64,000 nucleotides of DNA from Portibacter marinus (GTDB lineage Bacteria; Bacteroidota; Bacteroidia; Chitinophagales; Saprospiraceae), in the NCBI RefSeq assembly GCF_021533195.1, contig NZ_JAJNKB010000001.1, positions 806,001 to 870,000 of the forward strand. The letters are read 5' to 3'. The position numbers were made by a program, and so were the translations under genes. The notes beneath the pieces were generated by a model, which ran no database searches, had not been told where the DNA came from, and saw only the letters and a program-made list of their open reading frames with translations. Within the stretch, counting starts at the first letter, position 1; each line of letters opens with the position of its first letter. Positions 25,254 through 35,412 of this stretch are shown here, one piece after another.

Positions 25254-26960
25254 ATGCAAAAGCTATTTCCATTTCTAAAGTGGGTTAAATCTTACGAAAA
25301 ATCTTTTCTCCCGGGAGATCTATCTGCCGGACTAACAGTTGGTGTAATGCTCATTCCCCAGGGAATGGCCTACGCCCTATTAGCAGGGTTGCCTCCTATC
25401 TATGGTTTGTATGCATCTACGATTCCGCTCATCATCTATGCTTTATTCGGAACTTCACGACATCTGGCGATTGGACCTGTAGCCATTGTAGCTTTGCTGA
25501 TTTCTAGTGGAGTTTCTTCCCTGGCTGCTCAAGGCACTGCGGAATACATTTTATTAGCCATTTTGCTTGCCTTATTGGTAGGCTTGATTCAATTCATGAT
25601 GGGAATATTTAAATTAGGATTTCTGATTAATTTTCTGTCCCATCCTGTGATTTCCGGATTTACATCTGCAGCAGCCATCATTATTGGATTGTCTCAACTC
25701 AAACATATATTGGGACTGAACATTGAAAACGGTAAGTTTTATGAGATCATCAACAGTATCGGCAGTCAAGTACAAAATATTCACATTGCAACGCTGGTGA
25801 TAGGTTTAGCTTCCATTTTTTTATTAATCATATTTAAGAAAATTAGTGGAAGAATTCCCGGAGCTCTATTAGCCGTCATATTAGGAATTTCAATGGTCTA
25901 TTTTTGTGGTTTGCAAGAAGAGGGCGTTCGAATCATCAAGGATGTGCCATCAGGTTTTCCATCTTTCTCTATACCAGTAATCAATCTGGAAAGCATTCTT
26001 AAATTAACACCGATTGCGTTTGCAATAGCGTTTGTAGGGTTCATCGAATCGATTGCCATAGCTAAGGCCATTCAATCTAAGCATAAGAATTATAAAATTG
26101 ACCCCAATCAGGAATTGATTGGTTTGGGTATAGCCAATATTGTGGGATCATTTTTCAAGTCTTTTCCAGTCACCGGTGGATTTTCCAGAACAGCGGTAAA
26201 TGATCAGGCTGGTGCCAGGACTGGACTGGCCAGTGTCATAAGTGCAATTTTGGTCATAACTACGCTATTATTTCTCACTTCCTACTTTTTCTATTTGCCA
26301 TATGCGGTTCTAGGTGCCATCATTATTGTAGCGGTGATAGGATTAATTGACATTAAAGAAGCCCTTCACCTATGGCAAAATGACAAGAAGGATTTTGTTG
26401 TATTTATGGTCACGGCGTTGTCAACTTTAATTCTGGGAATCGAAGAGGGCATAACTGTGGGCGTAGTATTGTCCCTCATCATACTCATCTATAAAAGTTC
26501 CAATCCTCACATTGCAGAACTGGGATTGGTTCCCGATAGCGAAGAATTCAGGAATGTCAATCGTTTTAGTGACCTCATCACCTATCAAAACATTCTGGTC
26601 ATTAGATTTGATGGACAGATATTCTTTGCCAATGGCAGTGCGTTGCATCAATTCATACAAAAGAAGATCGAGGAAAAACCCCAACTTGAATTTCTTGTGC
26701 TGGACTTCAGTGCGGTAACCAATTTAGACTCAAGTGCAGTCCATTTGGTTCAAGACATCATAGAGGAACTGACTAAAGGAGGCATAAAGGTCATTTTCTC
26801 CAATGTGAAGGGGCCTGTCAGAGATATACTCAAGAAAAATAGAATTATGAAGGATGAGAATAAGGACAGTTTTTATCTCTCGAATTATCAGGTTTTCAGA
26901 GATATCATATTTAAAGAAAGAAAAGATTATACGAAGTACGTAACGCAAACAAAGAAATGA
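25254..26960 (+). CDS. SulP-family anion transporter with STAS domain (copy 1)
   Basis: 568 residues. The N-terminal part has the SulP signature PQGMAYALLAGLPPIYGLYAS and about 12-14 hydrophobic segments to residue about 420; the C-terminal STAS domain (about 440-550) carries LVLDFSAVTNLDSSAVHL. SulP proteins move sulfate, bicarbonate or other anions across the inner membrane; substrate cannot be told from sequence alone. It is followed 73 nt later by a persulfide dioxygenase-rhodanese fusion and then by a second SulP gene, which argues for a sulfur oxyanion here. Confidence 0.92.
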   Translation: MQKLFPFLKWVKSYEKSFLPGDLSAGLTVGVMLIPQGMAYALLAGLPPIYGLYASTIPLIIYALFGTSRHLAIGPVAIVALLISSGVSSLAAQGTAEYILLAILLALLVGLIQFMMGIFKLGFLINFLSHPVISGFTSAAAIIIGLSQLKHILGLNIENGKFYEIINSIGSQVQNIHIATLVIGLASIFLLIIFKKISGRIPGALLAVILGISMVYFCGLQEEGVRIIKDVPSGFPSFSIPVINLESILKLTPIAFAIAFVGFIESIAIAKAIQSKHKNYKIDPNQELIGLGIANIVGSFFKSFPVTGGFSRTAVNDQAGARTGLASVISAILVITTLLFLTSYFFYLPYAVLGAIIIVAVIGLIDIKEALHLWQNDKKDFVVFMVTALSTLILGIEEGITVGVVLSLIILIYKSSNPHIAELGLVPDSEEFRNVNRFSDLITYQNILVIRFDGQIFFANGSALHQFIQKKIEEKPQLEFLVLDFSAVTNLDSSAVHLVQDIIEELTKGGIKVIFSNVKGPVRDILKKNRIMKDENKDSFYLSNYQVFRDIIFKERKDYTKYVTQTKK

Positions 26961-27033
26961 GTTGCGTTATGCTAAAATATAGATTGAACTTAAATGTACA
27001 TAACAAGTTTTTAATACATAGAAATTATTCAAA

Positions 27034-28488
27034 ATGAAAGTTGAACAAATATACACGGGCTGTCTTGCACAAGGAGCATATTACATAAAGTCAGCCAATG
27101 AGGCCGTTATTATAGATCCACTAAGAGAGACTCAGCCTTATATCGAAAAATTAGAACAAGATGGCGTCAAACTTAAATATATTTTTGAGACCCATTTTCA
27201 CGCAGACTTTGTCTCAGGACATATAGACCTTGCTAAAAAGACCGGAGCAACCATTGTTTACGGTCCTATGGCAGAGACTTCCTATGATATATACTCAGCA
27301 AAGGATGGGGAAGTATTAGAGGTAGGTGATGTCTCATTCACTGTGCTCCATACACCTGGACACACTATGGAAAGTTCTGTCTACCTACTGAAAGACCAAG
27401 ATGGTAAAGATTATGCCATTTTCACCGGTGATACCTTATTTCTAGGTGATGTGGGAAGACCTGACCTGGCTATCAAACAAGGATCTGTAACTGAAAAAGA
27501 CCTCGCCGGATACCTTTACGACAGTCTTAGAAATAAGATTATGCCACTTGCGGATGACGTCTTAGTTTATCCTGCTCATGGAGCTGGATCTGCTTGTGGC
27601 AAGAACTTAAGCAAGGATACCTGGGGCGTCTTAGGCGATCAAAAGAAAAACAACTACGCTTTGCGTGAAGATATGACTAAGGCTGAGTTTATTGAAGAAG
27701 TGACATCAGGACTAACTCCTCCACCACAGTATTTTCCAAAGAATGCCATGATGAATAAGGCTGGCTACACCAGCTTTGACCAGGTTCTTGAGCGTGGAGC
27801 TGTACCGTTGACACCAGCCAAATTTGAAGAAATAGTTGAACATCAGGATGCGCTCATGTTAGACACCAGAACACCTGATGAGTTTGCTCAAGGGCATATT
27901 CCCAATTCAATTTACATTGGAATCAGGGGAAGTTTTGCGCCCTGGGTAGGTGCTCTAATCACAGATATTAATCAACCCATAGTCATCATAGCAAATGAAG
28001 GAAAAGCTGAAGAAGTCGTGACCAGATTGGCGCGCGTAGGTTATGACAACACTTTGGGTTACTTGGAAGGTGGTTTAGAGGCCTGGAAAAAAGCAGGCAA
28101 AGAAGTAGATCATATTGAATCTATAAGTCCTGAGGAATTTGAGCAAAGGATGAATAAGGGTAAGATTGAAAATATTTTGGATGCCAGAAAACCATCTGAA
28201 TATCTCGCTCATCATGTCAAGGGAGCTGTAAATTTCCCGTTGGACTATGTCAACAAGAACATGGATAAGTTATCGGACCAAGGTACTTATTATATCCATT
28301 GTGCAGGAGGGTATCGATCTATGATTATGTCATCCATTCTACAGGCCAGAGGTGTCAGAAACATCGTTGACATCAAAAAAGGATTTAAAGGCTTGGAAGA
28401 AAACGGAAATATACCACTCAGTGTCTACCAATGTCCCAGCGATATGACGCAGGAAGAGCTTGATGAACTGGTAGCTGCTGTTAGCTAG
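27034..28488 (+). CDS. Persulfide-dioxygenase-like MBL hydrolase fused to two rhodanese domains
   Basis: 484 residues. The metallo-beta-lactamase domain (1-about 250) has THFHADFVSGH (53-63), HTPGHTMESS (106-115) and TGDTLFLGDVGRPDL, the ETHE1/persulfide dioxygenase pattern. Rhodanese domain 1 (about 255-358) lacks the catalytic cysteine: the CxxGxR loop reads ANEGKA at 320-325. Rhodanese domain 2 (about 365-475) has the active loop CAGGYRS with Cys423. Predicted role: oxidise glutathione- or other low-molecular-weight persulfide to sulfite, with the second rhodanese moving sulfane sulfur. Flanked on both sides by SulP transporters on the same strand. Confidence 0.9.
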   Translation: MKVEQIYTGCLAQGAYYIKSANEAVIIDPLRETQPYIEKLEQDGVKLKYIFETHFHADFVSGHIDLAKKTGATIVYGPMAETSYDIYSAKDGEVLEVGDVSFTVLHTPGHTMESSVYLLKDQDGKDYAIFTGDTLFLGDVGRPDLAIKQGSVTEKDLAGYLYDSLRNKIMPLADDVLVYPAHGAGSACGKNLSKDTWGVLGDQKKNNYALREDMTKAEFIEEVTSGLTPPPQYFPKNAMMNKAGYTSFDQVLERGAVPLTPAKFEEIVEHQDALMLDTRTPDEFAQGHIPNSIYIGIRGSFAPWVGALITDINQPIVIIANEGKAEEVVTRLARVGYDNTLGYLEGGLEAWKKAGKEVDHIESISPEEFEQRMNKGKIENILDARKPSEYLAHHVKGAVNFPLDYVNKNMDKLSDQGTYYIHCAGGYRSMIMSSILQARGVRNIVDIKKGFKGLEENGNIPLSVYQCPSDMTQEELDELVAAVS

Positions 28489-28615
28489 CCTTTCAAAGTA
28501 AGAAGATTGGAACGCACTAAGTTTGAATTGTGAGTTGAAGATTTTATTTTCACGCAGATGAGTGCTGACATTGTTTTTTCCAAGGGAGCGTCAATCAATT
28601 ACAAATAGAAGATCG

Positions 28616-30364
28616 ATGAAAACATCTTTGTTTGCTGATTTGAAGCGCTACAGTCTTAAAAAATTAGGAGGAGATCTAATCGCAGGTCTTACAGTGGCGG
28701 TGATCCTTATACCACAGGGGATGGCCTATAGTTTGTTGGCCGGTCTAAAACCTATTTATGGTTTATACGCGGCTTTAGTCCCATTGCTCATTTTTCCATT
28801 TCTTACGACTTCAAAATACTTATCTATCGGGCCGGTAGCATTGATGTCCATTATCATATTGGGTGGAGTTTCAGCAATAGCAGAACCGGGAACTTCGGAA
28901 TACCTTGGCCTGGTCATCGCATCTTCCTTTATTGCAGGAATATTTCAGATTGCCTTTTCTTTTATGAAATTGGGCAACCTGACCAACTTTTTATCCAAAC
29001 CTGTGATGAGTGGATTTATTTCTGCTGCTGGAGTAATCATAGCCATCAGCCAGCTTAAATTTTTATTCAGTCTGGAACTTCCCAGAAGAGTGTCAGTTAT
29101 CAATATGGTAAAAGACCTTGCAGGTGATATTACCAATGTTAATTGGTTTTCACTTGCAATAGGTTTAGGAGCCATGTTGATCATCATATTTTTAAAGAAA
29201 ATCCACAAAGCCATTCCAGGCGCTCTGATCGTAGTGATCTTAGGCATCATCTTATTGACAGGTTTCGATTTAGAACAAGAAGGGGTCCCCATTATTGGTG
29301 AAATGCCTCGCGGTCTACCAGATGTCAGTCTTGCATTCTTTCAGTCCAAAAACATCATCGAATTGTTACCTACTTGTTTAATCATCGCATTGATCGGTTT
29401 TGTAGGCAGTTATTCAATTTCCAGGACAGTAGGCAGATTAGAAGAGCAGCTAGCCGTTCAACCCAACAGAGAATTGTTTGCCTTGGGTCTTTCCAAGGTG
29501 ATTGGCAGTTTTTTCTCTGCGATGCCAAGTACGGGATCTTTTACCCGTTCGGCCATCAACTATGAAGTGGGCGCGCGAACTCAGATATCCAGTCTCATCA
29601 CTGGGTTAATATTGGTCGTTACATTGCTTTATTTCAATAATGCCTTTTATTATTTGCCGGAACCCATTTTGGCAGGAATAGTGATCACTTCTGTTTTCAG
29701 CCTGATCGATATCAATCAGGCTCGTCGACTGTATCTGATTGATCGCAGAGATTTCATCGTATTTTTTATCACCTTTATTTCTACATTACTCTTCGGAATC
29801 ACAACGGGAGTGATCATGGGTGTTTTGTCATCTTTTACTGATATTATGTTTAGAACTCGCAAGCCATCATATGCCATATTGGGCAAACTTGAAAACACTT
29901 CAGTTTATAGAAATATCAACCGTTATCCTGAAGCCATTCCACACCGGGACATCTTGATTTTTAGGTTTTCCCAATCTTTATATTTTGCCAATGCAAGCAT
30001 GATGATCGATGCATTGCAAAAGGAAAGAGGAGTTTACCAAGAAATTGAATACGTGATTATTTCATTTCCAACATTTGCGGTGCCGGATGCAACGGCCACT
30101 TTCTATTTTTTCAGGCTTGAAGCATATTGCCGTTCGAATGACTTACGTCTCATCTTCACTGACCTCACAGGACCTGTCAGGGACCACTTTAAAAGGGTCG
30201 GCTTCACTGAGAAATTGGGAGAGGAAAATTTCTTTCTTACGGTAAAAGATGCTTGCGATGCCATTCACAATGGTGATGTCGGTCAGGAATTGAGCAAAGA
30301 TTATTCTAAACAAGCCAATCGATATAAGCGCAGACCTTCGATTTCTCCAAAATTTTGGGAATAG
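28616..30364 (+). CDS. SulP-family anion transporter with STAS domain (copy 2)
   Basis: 582 residues from the ATG at 28616 (MKTSLFADLKRYSLKK); an upstream in-frame GTG at 28562 would add 18 unconserved residues. SulP signature PQGMAYSLLAGLKPIYGLYAA near the N-terminus, multiple membrane helices, and a C-terminal STAS domain (about 440-550). It resembles copy 1 throughout but is clearly diverged, so the pair is an old duplication or separate acquisition rather than a recent copy. In this copy the STAS motif reads ISFPTFAVPDATATFYF and has lost the usual D-S-S/T motif, which may alter STAS regulation. Confidence 0.9.
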   Translation: MKTSLFADLKRYSLKKLGGDLIAGLTVAVILIPQGMAYSLLAGLKPIYGLYAALVPLLIFPFLTTSKYLSIGPVALMSIIILGGVSAIAEPGTSEYLGLVIASSFIAGIFQIAFSFMKLGNLTNFLSKPVMSGFISAAGVIIAISQLKFLFSLELPRRVSVINMVKDLAGDITNVNWFSLAIGLGAMLIIIFLKKIHKAIPGALIVVILGIILLTGFDLEQEGVPIIGEMPRGLPDVSLAFFQSKNIIELLPTCLIIALIGFVGSYSISRTVGRLEEQLAVQPNRELFALGLSKVIGSFFSAMPSTGSFTRSAINYEVGARTQISSLITGLILVVTLLYFNNAFYYLPEPILAGIVITSVFSLIDINQARRLYLIDRRDFIVFFITFISTLLFGITTGVIMGVLSSFTDIMFRTRKPSYAILGKLENTSVYRNINRYPEAIPHRDILIFRFSQSLYFANASMMIDALQKERGVYQEIEYVIISFPTFAVPDATATFYFFRLEAYCRSNDLRLIFTDLTGPVRDHFKRVGFTEKLGEENFFLTVKDACDAIHNGDVGQELSKDYSKQANRYKRRPSISPKFWE

Positions 30365-30427
30365 CCGTTTCCAATCTGCAACATTTATCGCATATGGCAG
30401 TTCTAATAGCTTTCAAACCATATTTGC

Positions 30428-31030
30428 ATGATCGAAGAGATAATTAAACAAATCACACCTGATATCAAAGCCTTGATTTTTGATCTGGATGGAACTCTGG
30501 CAGATACTATCCCCTTGCATCTCCAGGCCTGGCAAGAGGCTGGCTCTCAGCTTGGATTTCACGTTACTAAAGAAATGATCCTTGATCATTCGGGAACACC
30601 AACCATCAAAGTGGCAGAAATTTTAGGTAAAGAGTACCATTGGACCATTGACCCTGAAACTATTACGGAAGCAAAGCTGGCCAACTATAAGAGAATCAAA
30701 ATAAAGCATGGCAAGGTGCAACCTATTCAACCCATTCTCAAAATAGCTCATCAATATCGAGGAAAGTTGCCTATGGGAGTAGGTACTGGCTCGACCAGGT
30801 CTGGGGCTTTAAAATCATTGGAAGATATTGAGGCCGTTGATTTATTTGATATCATCGTTACTGCATCGGATGTTCAAAATCCTAAGCCTCATCCAGAAAC
30901 TTTTATGCGGAGTGCCCAGTATTTTGGTTTTCAACCAGAAGAATGCATGGTCCTTGAAGATGGTGCTGCAGGTATCAAGGCTGCAAAAGAAGGTGGCTTT
31001 AAACTCATAGATATTAGGGAATACCTATAA
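30428..31030 (+). CDS. HAD-superfamily phosphatase, beta-phosphoglucomutase-like
   Basis: 200 residues with motif I FDLDGTLADT (nucleophile Asp19, general acid Asp21), an alpha-helical cap (about 25-90), motif II GVGTGSTRS, and motif IV EDGAAGIKAA. The cap size and sequence fit the subfamily IA group that contains beta-phosphoglucomutases and small sugar-phosphate phosphatases. The exact substrate cannot be given. It lies 63 nt after the second SulP gene, possibly in the same transcript, but no functional link is obvious. Confidence 0.88.
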   Translation: MIEEIIKQITPDIKALIFDLDGTLADTIPLHLQAWQEAGSQLGFHVTKEMILDHSGTPTIKVAEILGKEYHWTIDPETITEAKLANYKRIKIKHGKVQPIQPILKIAHQYRGKLPMGVGTGSTRSGALKSLEDIEAVDLFDIIVTASDVQNPKPHPETFMRSAQYFGFQPEECMVLEDGAAGIKAAKEGGFKLIDIREYL

Positions 31031-31173
31031 GGACCTTTTGGATTTCAAATCAATACTGAATCTCTCACTTAGCAGTAATACCTTTTTCACCAAAGCATCA
31101 TCTTGCCAATGGTTGGAATCACAGGGTGATTGAACTTATCTGACCACCATCCGTTTAGAATAAAATTTGATTT

Positions 31174-31704
31174 ATGGAAAAAGCTATATTGGCAGGAGGT
31201 TGTTTTTGGTGCACCGAGGCCGTTTTTCAGGATATCATAGGAGTAGAAAAGGTGGTATCAGGTTATATTGATGGACATGTTAAAGAACCTGGTTATCGTG
31301 AAGTATGCAGTGGCACGACCGGACATACAGAGGCCATTGAAATCACCTATGATCCCGAAGTCATTACATACGAAGAGCTATTGGAAATTTTCTGGACTAC
31401 TCATGACCCCACTACTTTAAACCGACAGGGAAATGATGTGGGTACTCAGTACAGGTCTGGAATATATACACATTCTGATGAACAGCAAAATATTGCTGAA
31501 AAATCTAAAAAGGAGGTGGCCACTCAAATATGGGATGATCCAATCGTCACTGAAATAAAACCCGCTAAAATCTTTTATCCGGCAGAACCTTATCATCAAA
31601 ATTATTACAAGCGTAATTCACATGTAGGTTATTGCGCTGTAGTGGTCGCTCCCAAGGTGGCTAAAGCCCGACAAAAATTTGCAAACAAAATAAAAGCAGC
31701 ATAA
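31174..31704 (+). CDS. msrA: Peptide-methionine (S)-S-oxide reductase
   Basis: 176 residues with the MsrA active site GGCFWC (Cys10 is the catalytic residue), [17 protein letters not shown], and the C-terminal [15 protein letters not shown]. It reduces the S-epimer of methionine sulfoxide using thioredoxin-type reductant. The stop codon overlaps the msrB start by one base (TAATG), so the pair repairs both methionine sulfoxide epimers from one transcript. Confidence 0.95.
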   Translation: MEKAILAGGCFWCTEAVFQDIIGVEKVVSGYIDGHVKEPGYREVCSGTTGHTEAIEITYDPEVITYEELLEIFWTTHDPTTLNRQGNDVGTQYRSGIYTHSDEQQNIAEKSKKEVATQIWDDPIVTEIKPAKIFYPAEPYHQNYYKRNSHVGYCAVVVAPKVAKARQKFANKIKAA

Positions 31705-32069
31705 TGGCAGAATACAATGACCTGACACCAGAGGAAGAAAGAGTTATCATTCATAAAGGAACAGAGAGACCCTTTACAGGAGAGTACGATAAGCACACTG
31801 AGAAAGGAACGTACATCTGTAGAAGGTGTGAAGCACCGTTGTATAAATCAGAAGACAAGTTTGATTCAGGCTGTGGGTGGCCATCCTTTGATGATGAAAT
31901 ACCAGGGGCTGTAAAAAGAGTGAAAGATGCTGATGGAAGGCGGGTAGAAATTATATGTGAGAATTGTGGAGGACATTTAGGTCATGTTTTTGAAGGAGAG
32001 CGGTTGACGCAAAAGAACACCAGACATTGCGTAAACTCTATCAGTATGAAATTCATTCCTGAGCAATAG
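31704..32069 (+). CDS. msrB: Peptide-methionine (R)-S-oxide reductase
   Basis: 121 residues. Four zinc ligands are present as two CxxC pairs (C39/C42 and C85/C88). The catalytic Cys109 lies in the RHCVNSIS motif and a possible resolving Cys57 in SGCGWPSF. It reduces R-methionine sulfoxide. Translationally coupled to msrA. Confidence 0.95.
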   Translation: MAEYNDLTPEEERVIIHKGTERPFTGEYDKHTEKGTYICRRCEAPLYKSEDKFDSGCGWPSFDDEIPGAVKRVKDADGRRVEIICENCGGHLGHVFEGERLTQKNTRHCVNSISMKFIPEQ

Positions 32070-32322
32070 GCTATATATTTGCTAATGTGGCGAGCTTTAT
32101 CCATGATAATAGTCAGATAGTCCATATTTGCTACTTATATATTCTATTTCTGTATAATAACTCAAAAATATTTGGTTTAAGATTACTTTAAAATAAAATT
32201 TTAAGATACATTAGAATTCTATTGTCCAATGACCGTATAAGTGTTAGTAATATTTCGATATGAAAACCATTAGCATACAATAGATTTGGTTAATTCTTTT
32301 GAACACTTAAATTTTATTACTT

Positions 32323-35300
32323 ATGTTTAGAGCTAAACTCTCACGAAAATTTCATTACACACTCTACTTACTTTTTCTGTGTTTATCATGCCATTTTATG
32401 CATGCACAGACGACCGTTTCAGGTGTGGTTACGGATAATTCCGGAGAACCACTCATCGGTGCCACTGTGTTGGAACAAAACACAAACAATGGAACCGTTA
32501 CTGATATTGACGGTACCTATTCCATTTCCGTTGGAAATAATGCGACTCTGGTTTTCACCTATGTTGGTTATCGAGAACAGGAGATCGCCGTTGATGGGCA
32601 AAGCAACATTAATGTTAGTCTTACACTCGATGCAGCACAACTTGCAGAAGTTGTCGTTACAGGCTATGGCAGTCAGAAAAAATCTAATTTAACCGGTTCT
32701 GTAGGTGTCGTAGATGCCGCGACCATTGAGGCCAGGCCGATCACAAGTGCTTCACAAGCTTTACAAGGTCAGGTGAGTGGAGTCTGGATTAATCAGGCTT
32801 CTGGAGAACCAGGTCAGGATGGTGCAACCATCAGGATCAGAGGAATTGGAACACTGAATAATCCTAATCCATTGGTTTTGGTGGATGGTATTGAAGCGCC
32901 TTTTGATAGTGTTGACCCCAATGATATCGCTTCTATTACTGTTTTGAAAGATGCAGCTTCTGCTGCTATCTACGGTTCTCGGGCAGCTAATGGTGTGGTA
33001 TTGGTCACTACTAAAAGAGGAAAGAAAAACTCAAAGCCTGTCTTTAATTATACAGGTTATGGTGGAACCTCTGAAGTCAATTCAACTCCAGGTTATATTT
33101 GGGACACTCAGGAATTTATGGAGCTGAGAAATGAAGCAGATGTCAACTCAGGAAATCAACCTTTATATCCTCAGGAGATCATCAATAAATACTCTGGTTC
33201 AAATGCTCCCAATACCAATTGGTTTGATGCTATCTTAAAACCAGGCAGAATTCAACAACATAGCCTTTCTGCCAGAGGAGGAAGTGAAAATACGAACTTT
33301 AACATTTCGATTGGATACCTTGAAAACCAAGGTGTTGTTACTGGAGTACAAGGAACAGAAAGATATAATGCCAGGTTAAATCTCGACACTGATGTTACCG
33401 ACAAGTTTGGTATGGGTGGTAGTTTTTACATCAGCAGACAAGTTTCCGATTTGGACAATGTGGGCCAGGATGGAGGTGTTCTTGCACGAGCAACTCGTTT
33501 AGGACCGAATTTTCCTGCATACACGGATGATGGACGAATAGCTGATAGAGCCAGAGATCTGGATGCCATCGAATTATCGACTCCTAATATCCTTGCTGAA
33601 GTCTTGGCTTTAAATAGACTACTAAAAGAAAACACATTCTTGGGTAATTTTTATGCAGAATATGAGCCTATTCAGAACTTGACAGTTCGAGGCACATTTG
33701 CTGCTAATTACATCCAGAACAACAATCGGTTTTTCAATCGCCGAATCGAAACATTTGACCACGAAACGGGTGATTTGGGCCTAATTTGGCTTGAAAATAG
33801 AAATCTTACACTTCAAAGTCGTGAGCGACTACAATTGACTTCCTGGTTACAGGCTACCTATGAAAAATCCATTGGTGCCAACAACTTTAAAGTAATACTT
33901 GGAGCAAATCAGGAAAGCTACAATGATCAGCAGTTTCAGGCCAGTAGAAGTGAGTTACCGAGTAATTCATTAGCTGCGTTGGATACGGGTAATCCAGAAA
34001 CTTCCACAAATGGTGATTTCGTTGGACAATGGGCCATGAGATCCATTTTTGGTCGAATTAATTACGATTTTTTGAACAAGTACTTATTTGAAGTCAATGT
34101 CAGAAGAGATGGATCATCGAGGTTCGGATCTAATAACAGATGGGCCACTTTTCCTTCATTCTCAGCTGGATGGGTTATTTCAGAAGAGCCATTTTTTAAT
34201 TCTACAGTAATTGATTTCTTTAAAATCAGAGCTTCATGGGGACAGTTAGGTAACCAGAACATCGGTAACTATCCTTTTGCTTCGGCTATTTCTTTCAGTC
34301 CTGCCTATAGCTTTGGAGGACAAATTGTAGGTGCAGCAGCGCAGACTTCCCTGGGTAATCCAGATATAAGATGGGAAACCACCACTCAGTCTGATTTAGG
34401 TGTAAACATGTCTTTATTGAATGGTAAAGTGAGTATTGAAGGAGATTACTTCATCAGAAATGCTTCCGATATCTTATTCAACCAGAATAATCCAGGAGTT
34501 ACAGGTGTGCGATCACCAACTACTGTGAATATTGCTGAAGTAAGAAATACAGGTTGGGAAGCATCTGTCAACTATAGAGAGAATATCAACAAATTCGGAT
34601 TTAATATCGGAGGAAACGTCACCAATGTACGAAGTGAAGTTTTAAGTATAGATCCGTCTCTGGCTGGAGATGCTGACAGAGTAATTCAAGGACAATTTAT
34701 TATTCAAAGAGGAGCTCCTATTAATGCTCTTTATGGATTAAATGCAGTCGGAATTTTCAATACACAAGCTGAAATTGAAGCCGCACCTGATCAAAGCGCA
34801 TTTGGTACACCTACCCCCGGTGATCTTCAGTATGAAGATTTCAATAATGATGGTGTCATTACGGCAGACGACAGACATGTGCTTGGACAAGATAATCCTA
34901 CTTGGTTATATGGAATTAATATGGGTGCCAATTTTGCCAATTTTGATATTGCAGCGATTTTTCAGGGAATTGCTGATGCACAGACCTTCGAAACAGGTAG
35001 ATTTTATGCGCCATTCGCTAACAGTGGTGGAGCTTCTGTTATCTGGAGAGATCGTTGGACACCAGAAAATACAGATGCCTCCCTACCAAAAATTAGAATT
35101 GCACAAGGGGGTGTTAACAACAATGTGAATCATTCTTGGTTTATCAATGAAAGGTCTTATTTTAGGTTAAAGAACTTACAAATAGGCTATAATTTGCCTC
35201 AAAGCATGTTAGATAACAATTTCATGGAGAGTTTGCGCATTTACGTCAATGGAACAAACCTATTGACCTGGACGAATTTCATCGGTTTTGATCCCGAGCA

Positions 35301-35379
35301 AGAGCCAAGAACAACGAATGGAACAGCGATTTATCCTCAATTGCGCATCATCACAGGAGGTATAAATCTAAGATTCTAA
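32323..35379 (+). CDS. SusC/RagA-family TonB-linked outer-membrane transporter
   Basis: 1018 residues. Signal peptide (1-29), a carboxypeptidase-D-like regulatory domain (about 32-110: VSGVVTDNSGEPLIGATVLE), a TonB-box-like region (LAEVVVTGYGSQKKSN), a plug domain (about 115-240, with the RIRGIGTLNNPNPLVLVDGI and GSRAANGVVLVTTKRG motifs), then a large beta barrel ending in the aromatic GGINLRF. It forms the pore that imports a ligand captured by the SusD lipoprotein encoded next. No glycoside hydrolase or peptidase is linked, so the substrate is not a clear polysaccharide; the downstream haem peroxidase and CRTAC1-like genes suggest something else. Confidence 0.94.
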   Translation: MFRAKLSRKFHYTLYLLFLCLSCHFMHAQTTVSGVVTDNSGEPLIGATVLEQNTNNGTVTDIDGTYSISVGNNATLVFTYVGYREQEIAVDGQSNINVSLTLDAAQLAEVVVTGYGSQKKSNLTGSVGVVDAATIEARPITSASQALQGQVSGVWINQASGEPGQDGATIRIRGIGTLNNPNPLVLVDGIEAPFDSVDPNDIASITVLKDAASAAIYGSRAANGVVLVTTKRGKKNSKPVFNYTGYGGTSEVNSTPGYIWDTQEFMELRNEADVNSGNQPLYPQEIINKYSGSNAPNTNWFDAILKPGRIQQHSLSARGGSENTNFNISIGYLENQGVVTGVQGTERYNARLNLDTDVTDKFGMGGSFYISRQVSDLDNVGQDGGVLARATRLGPNFPAYTDDGRIADRARDLDAIELSTPNILAEVLALNRLLKENTFLGNFYAEYEPIQNLTVRGTFAANYIQNNNRFFNRRIETFDHETGDLGLIWLENRNLTLQSRERLQLTSWLQATYEKSIGANNFKVILGANQESYNDQQFQASRSELPSNSLAALDTGNPETSTNGDFVGQWAMRSIFGRINYDFLNKYLFEVNVRRDGSSRFGSNNRWATFPSFSAGWVISEEPFFNSTVIDFFKIRASWGQLGNQNIGNYPFASAISFSPAYSFGGQIVGAAAQTSLGNPDIRWETTTQSDLGVNMSLLNGKVSIEGDYFIRNASDILFNQNNPGVTGVRSPTTVNIAEVRNTGWEASVNYRENINKFGFNIGGNVTNVRSEVLSIDPSLAGDADRVIQGQFIIQRGAPINALYGLNAVGIFNTQAEIEAAPDQSAFGTPTPGDLQYEDFNNDGVITADDRHVLGQDNPTWLYGINMGANFANFDIAAIFQGIADAQTFETGRFYAPFANSGGASVIWRDRWTPENTDASLPKIRIAQGGVNNNVNHSWFINERSYFRLKNLQIGYNLPQSMLDNNFMESLRIYVNGTNLLTWTNFIGFDPEQEPRTTNGTAIYPQLRIITGGINLRF

Positions 35380-35412
35380 GATCAATCGTAATTAAAACAT
35401 AAAATAATTCAA

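Noticed and set aside
28562-28615. GTG start 18 codons upstream for the second SulP gene
   Set aside because: The added residues are not SulP-like; ATG at 28616 aligns with family starts.
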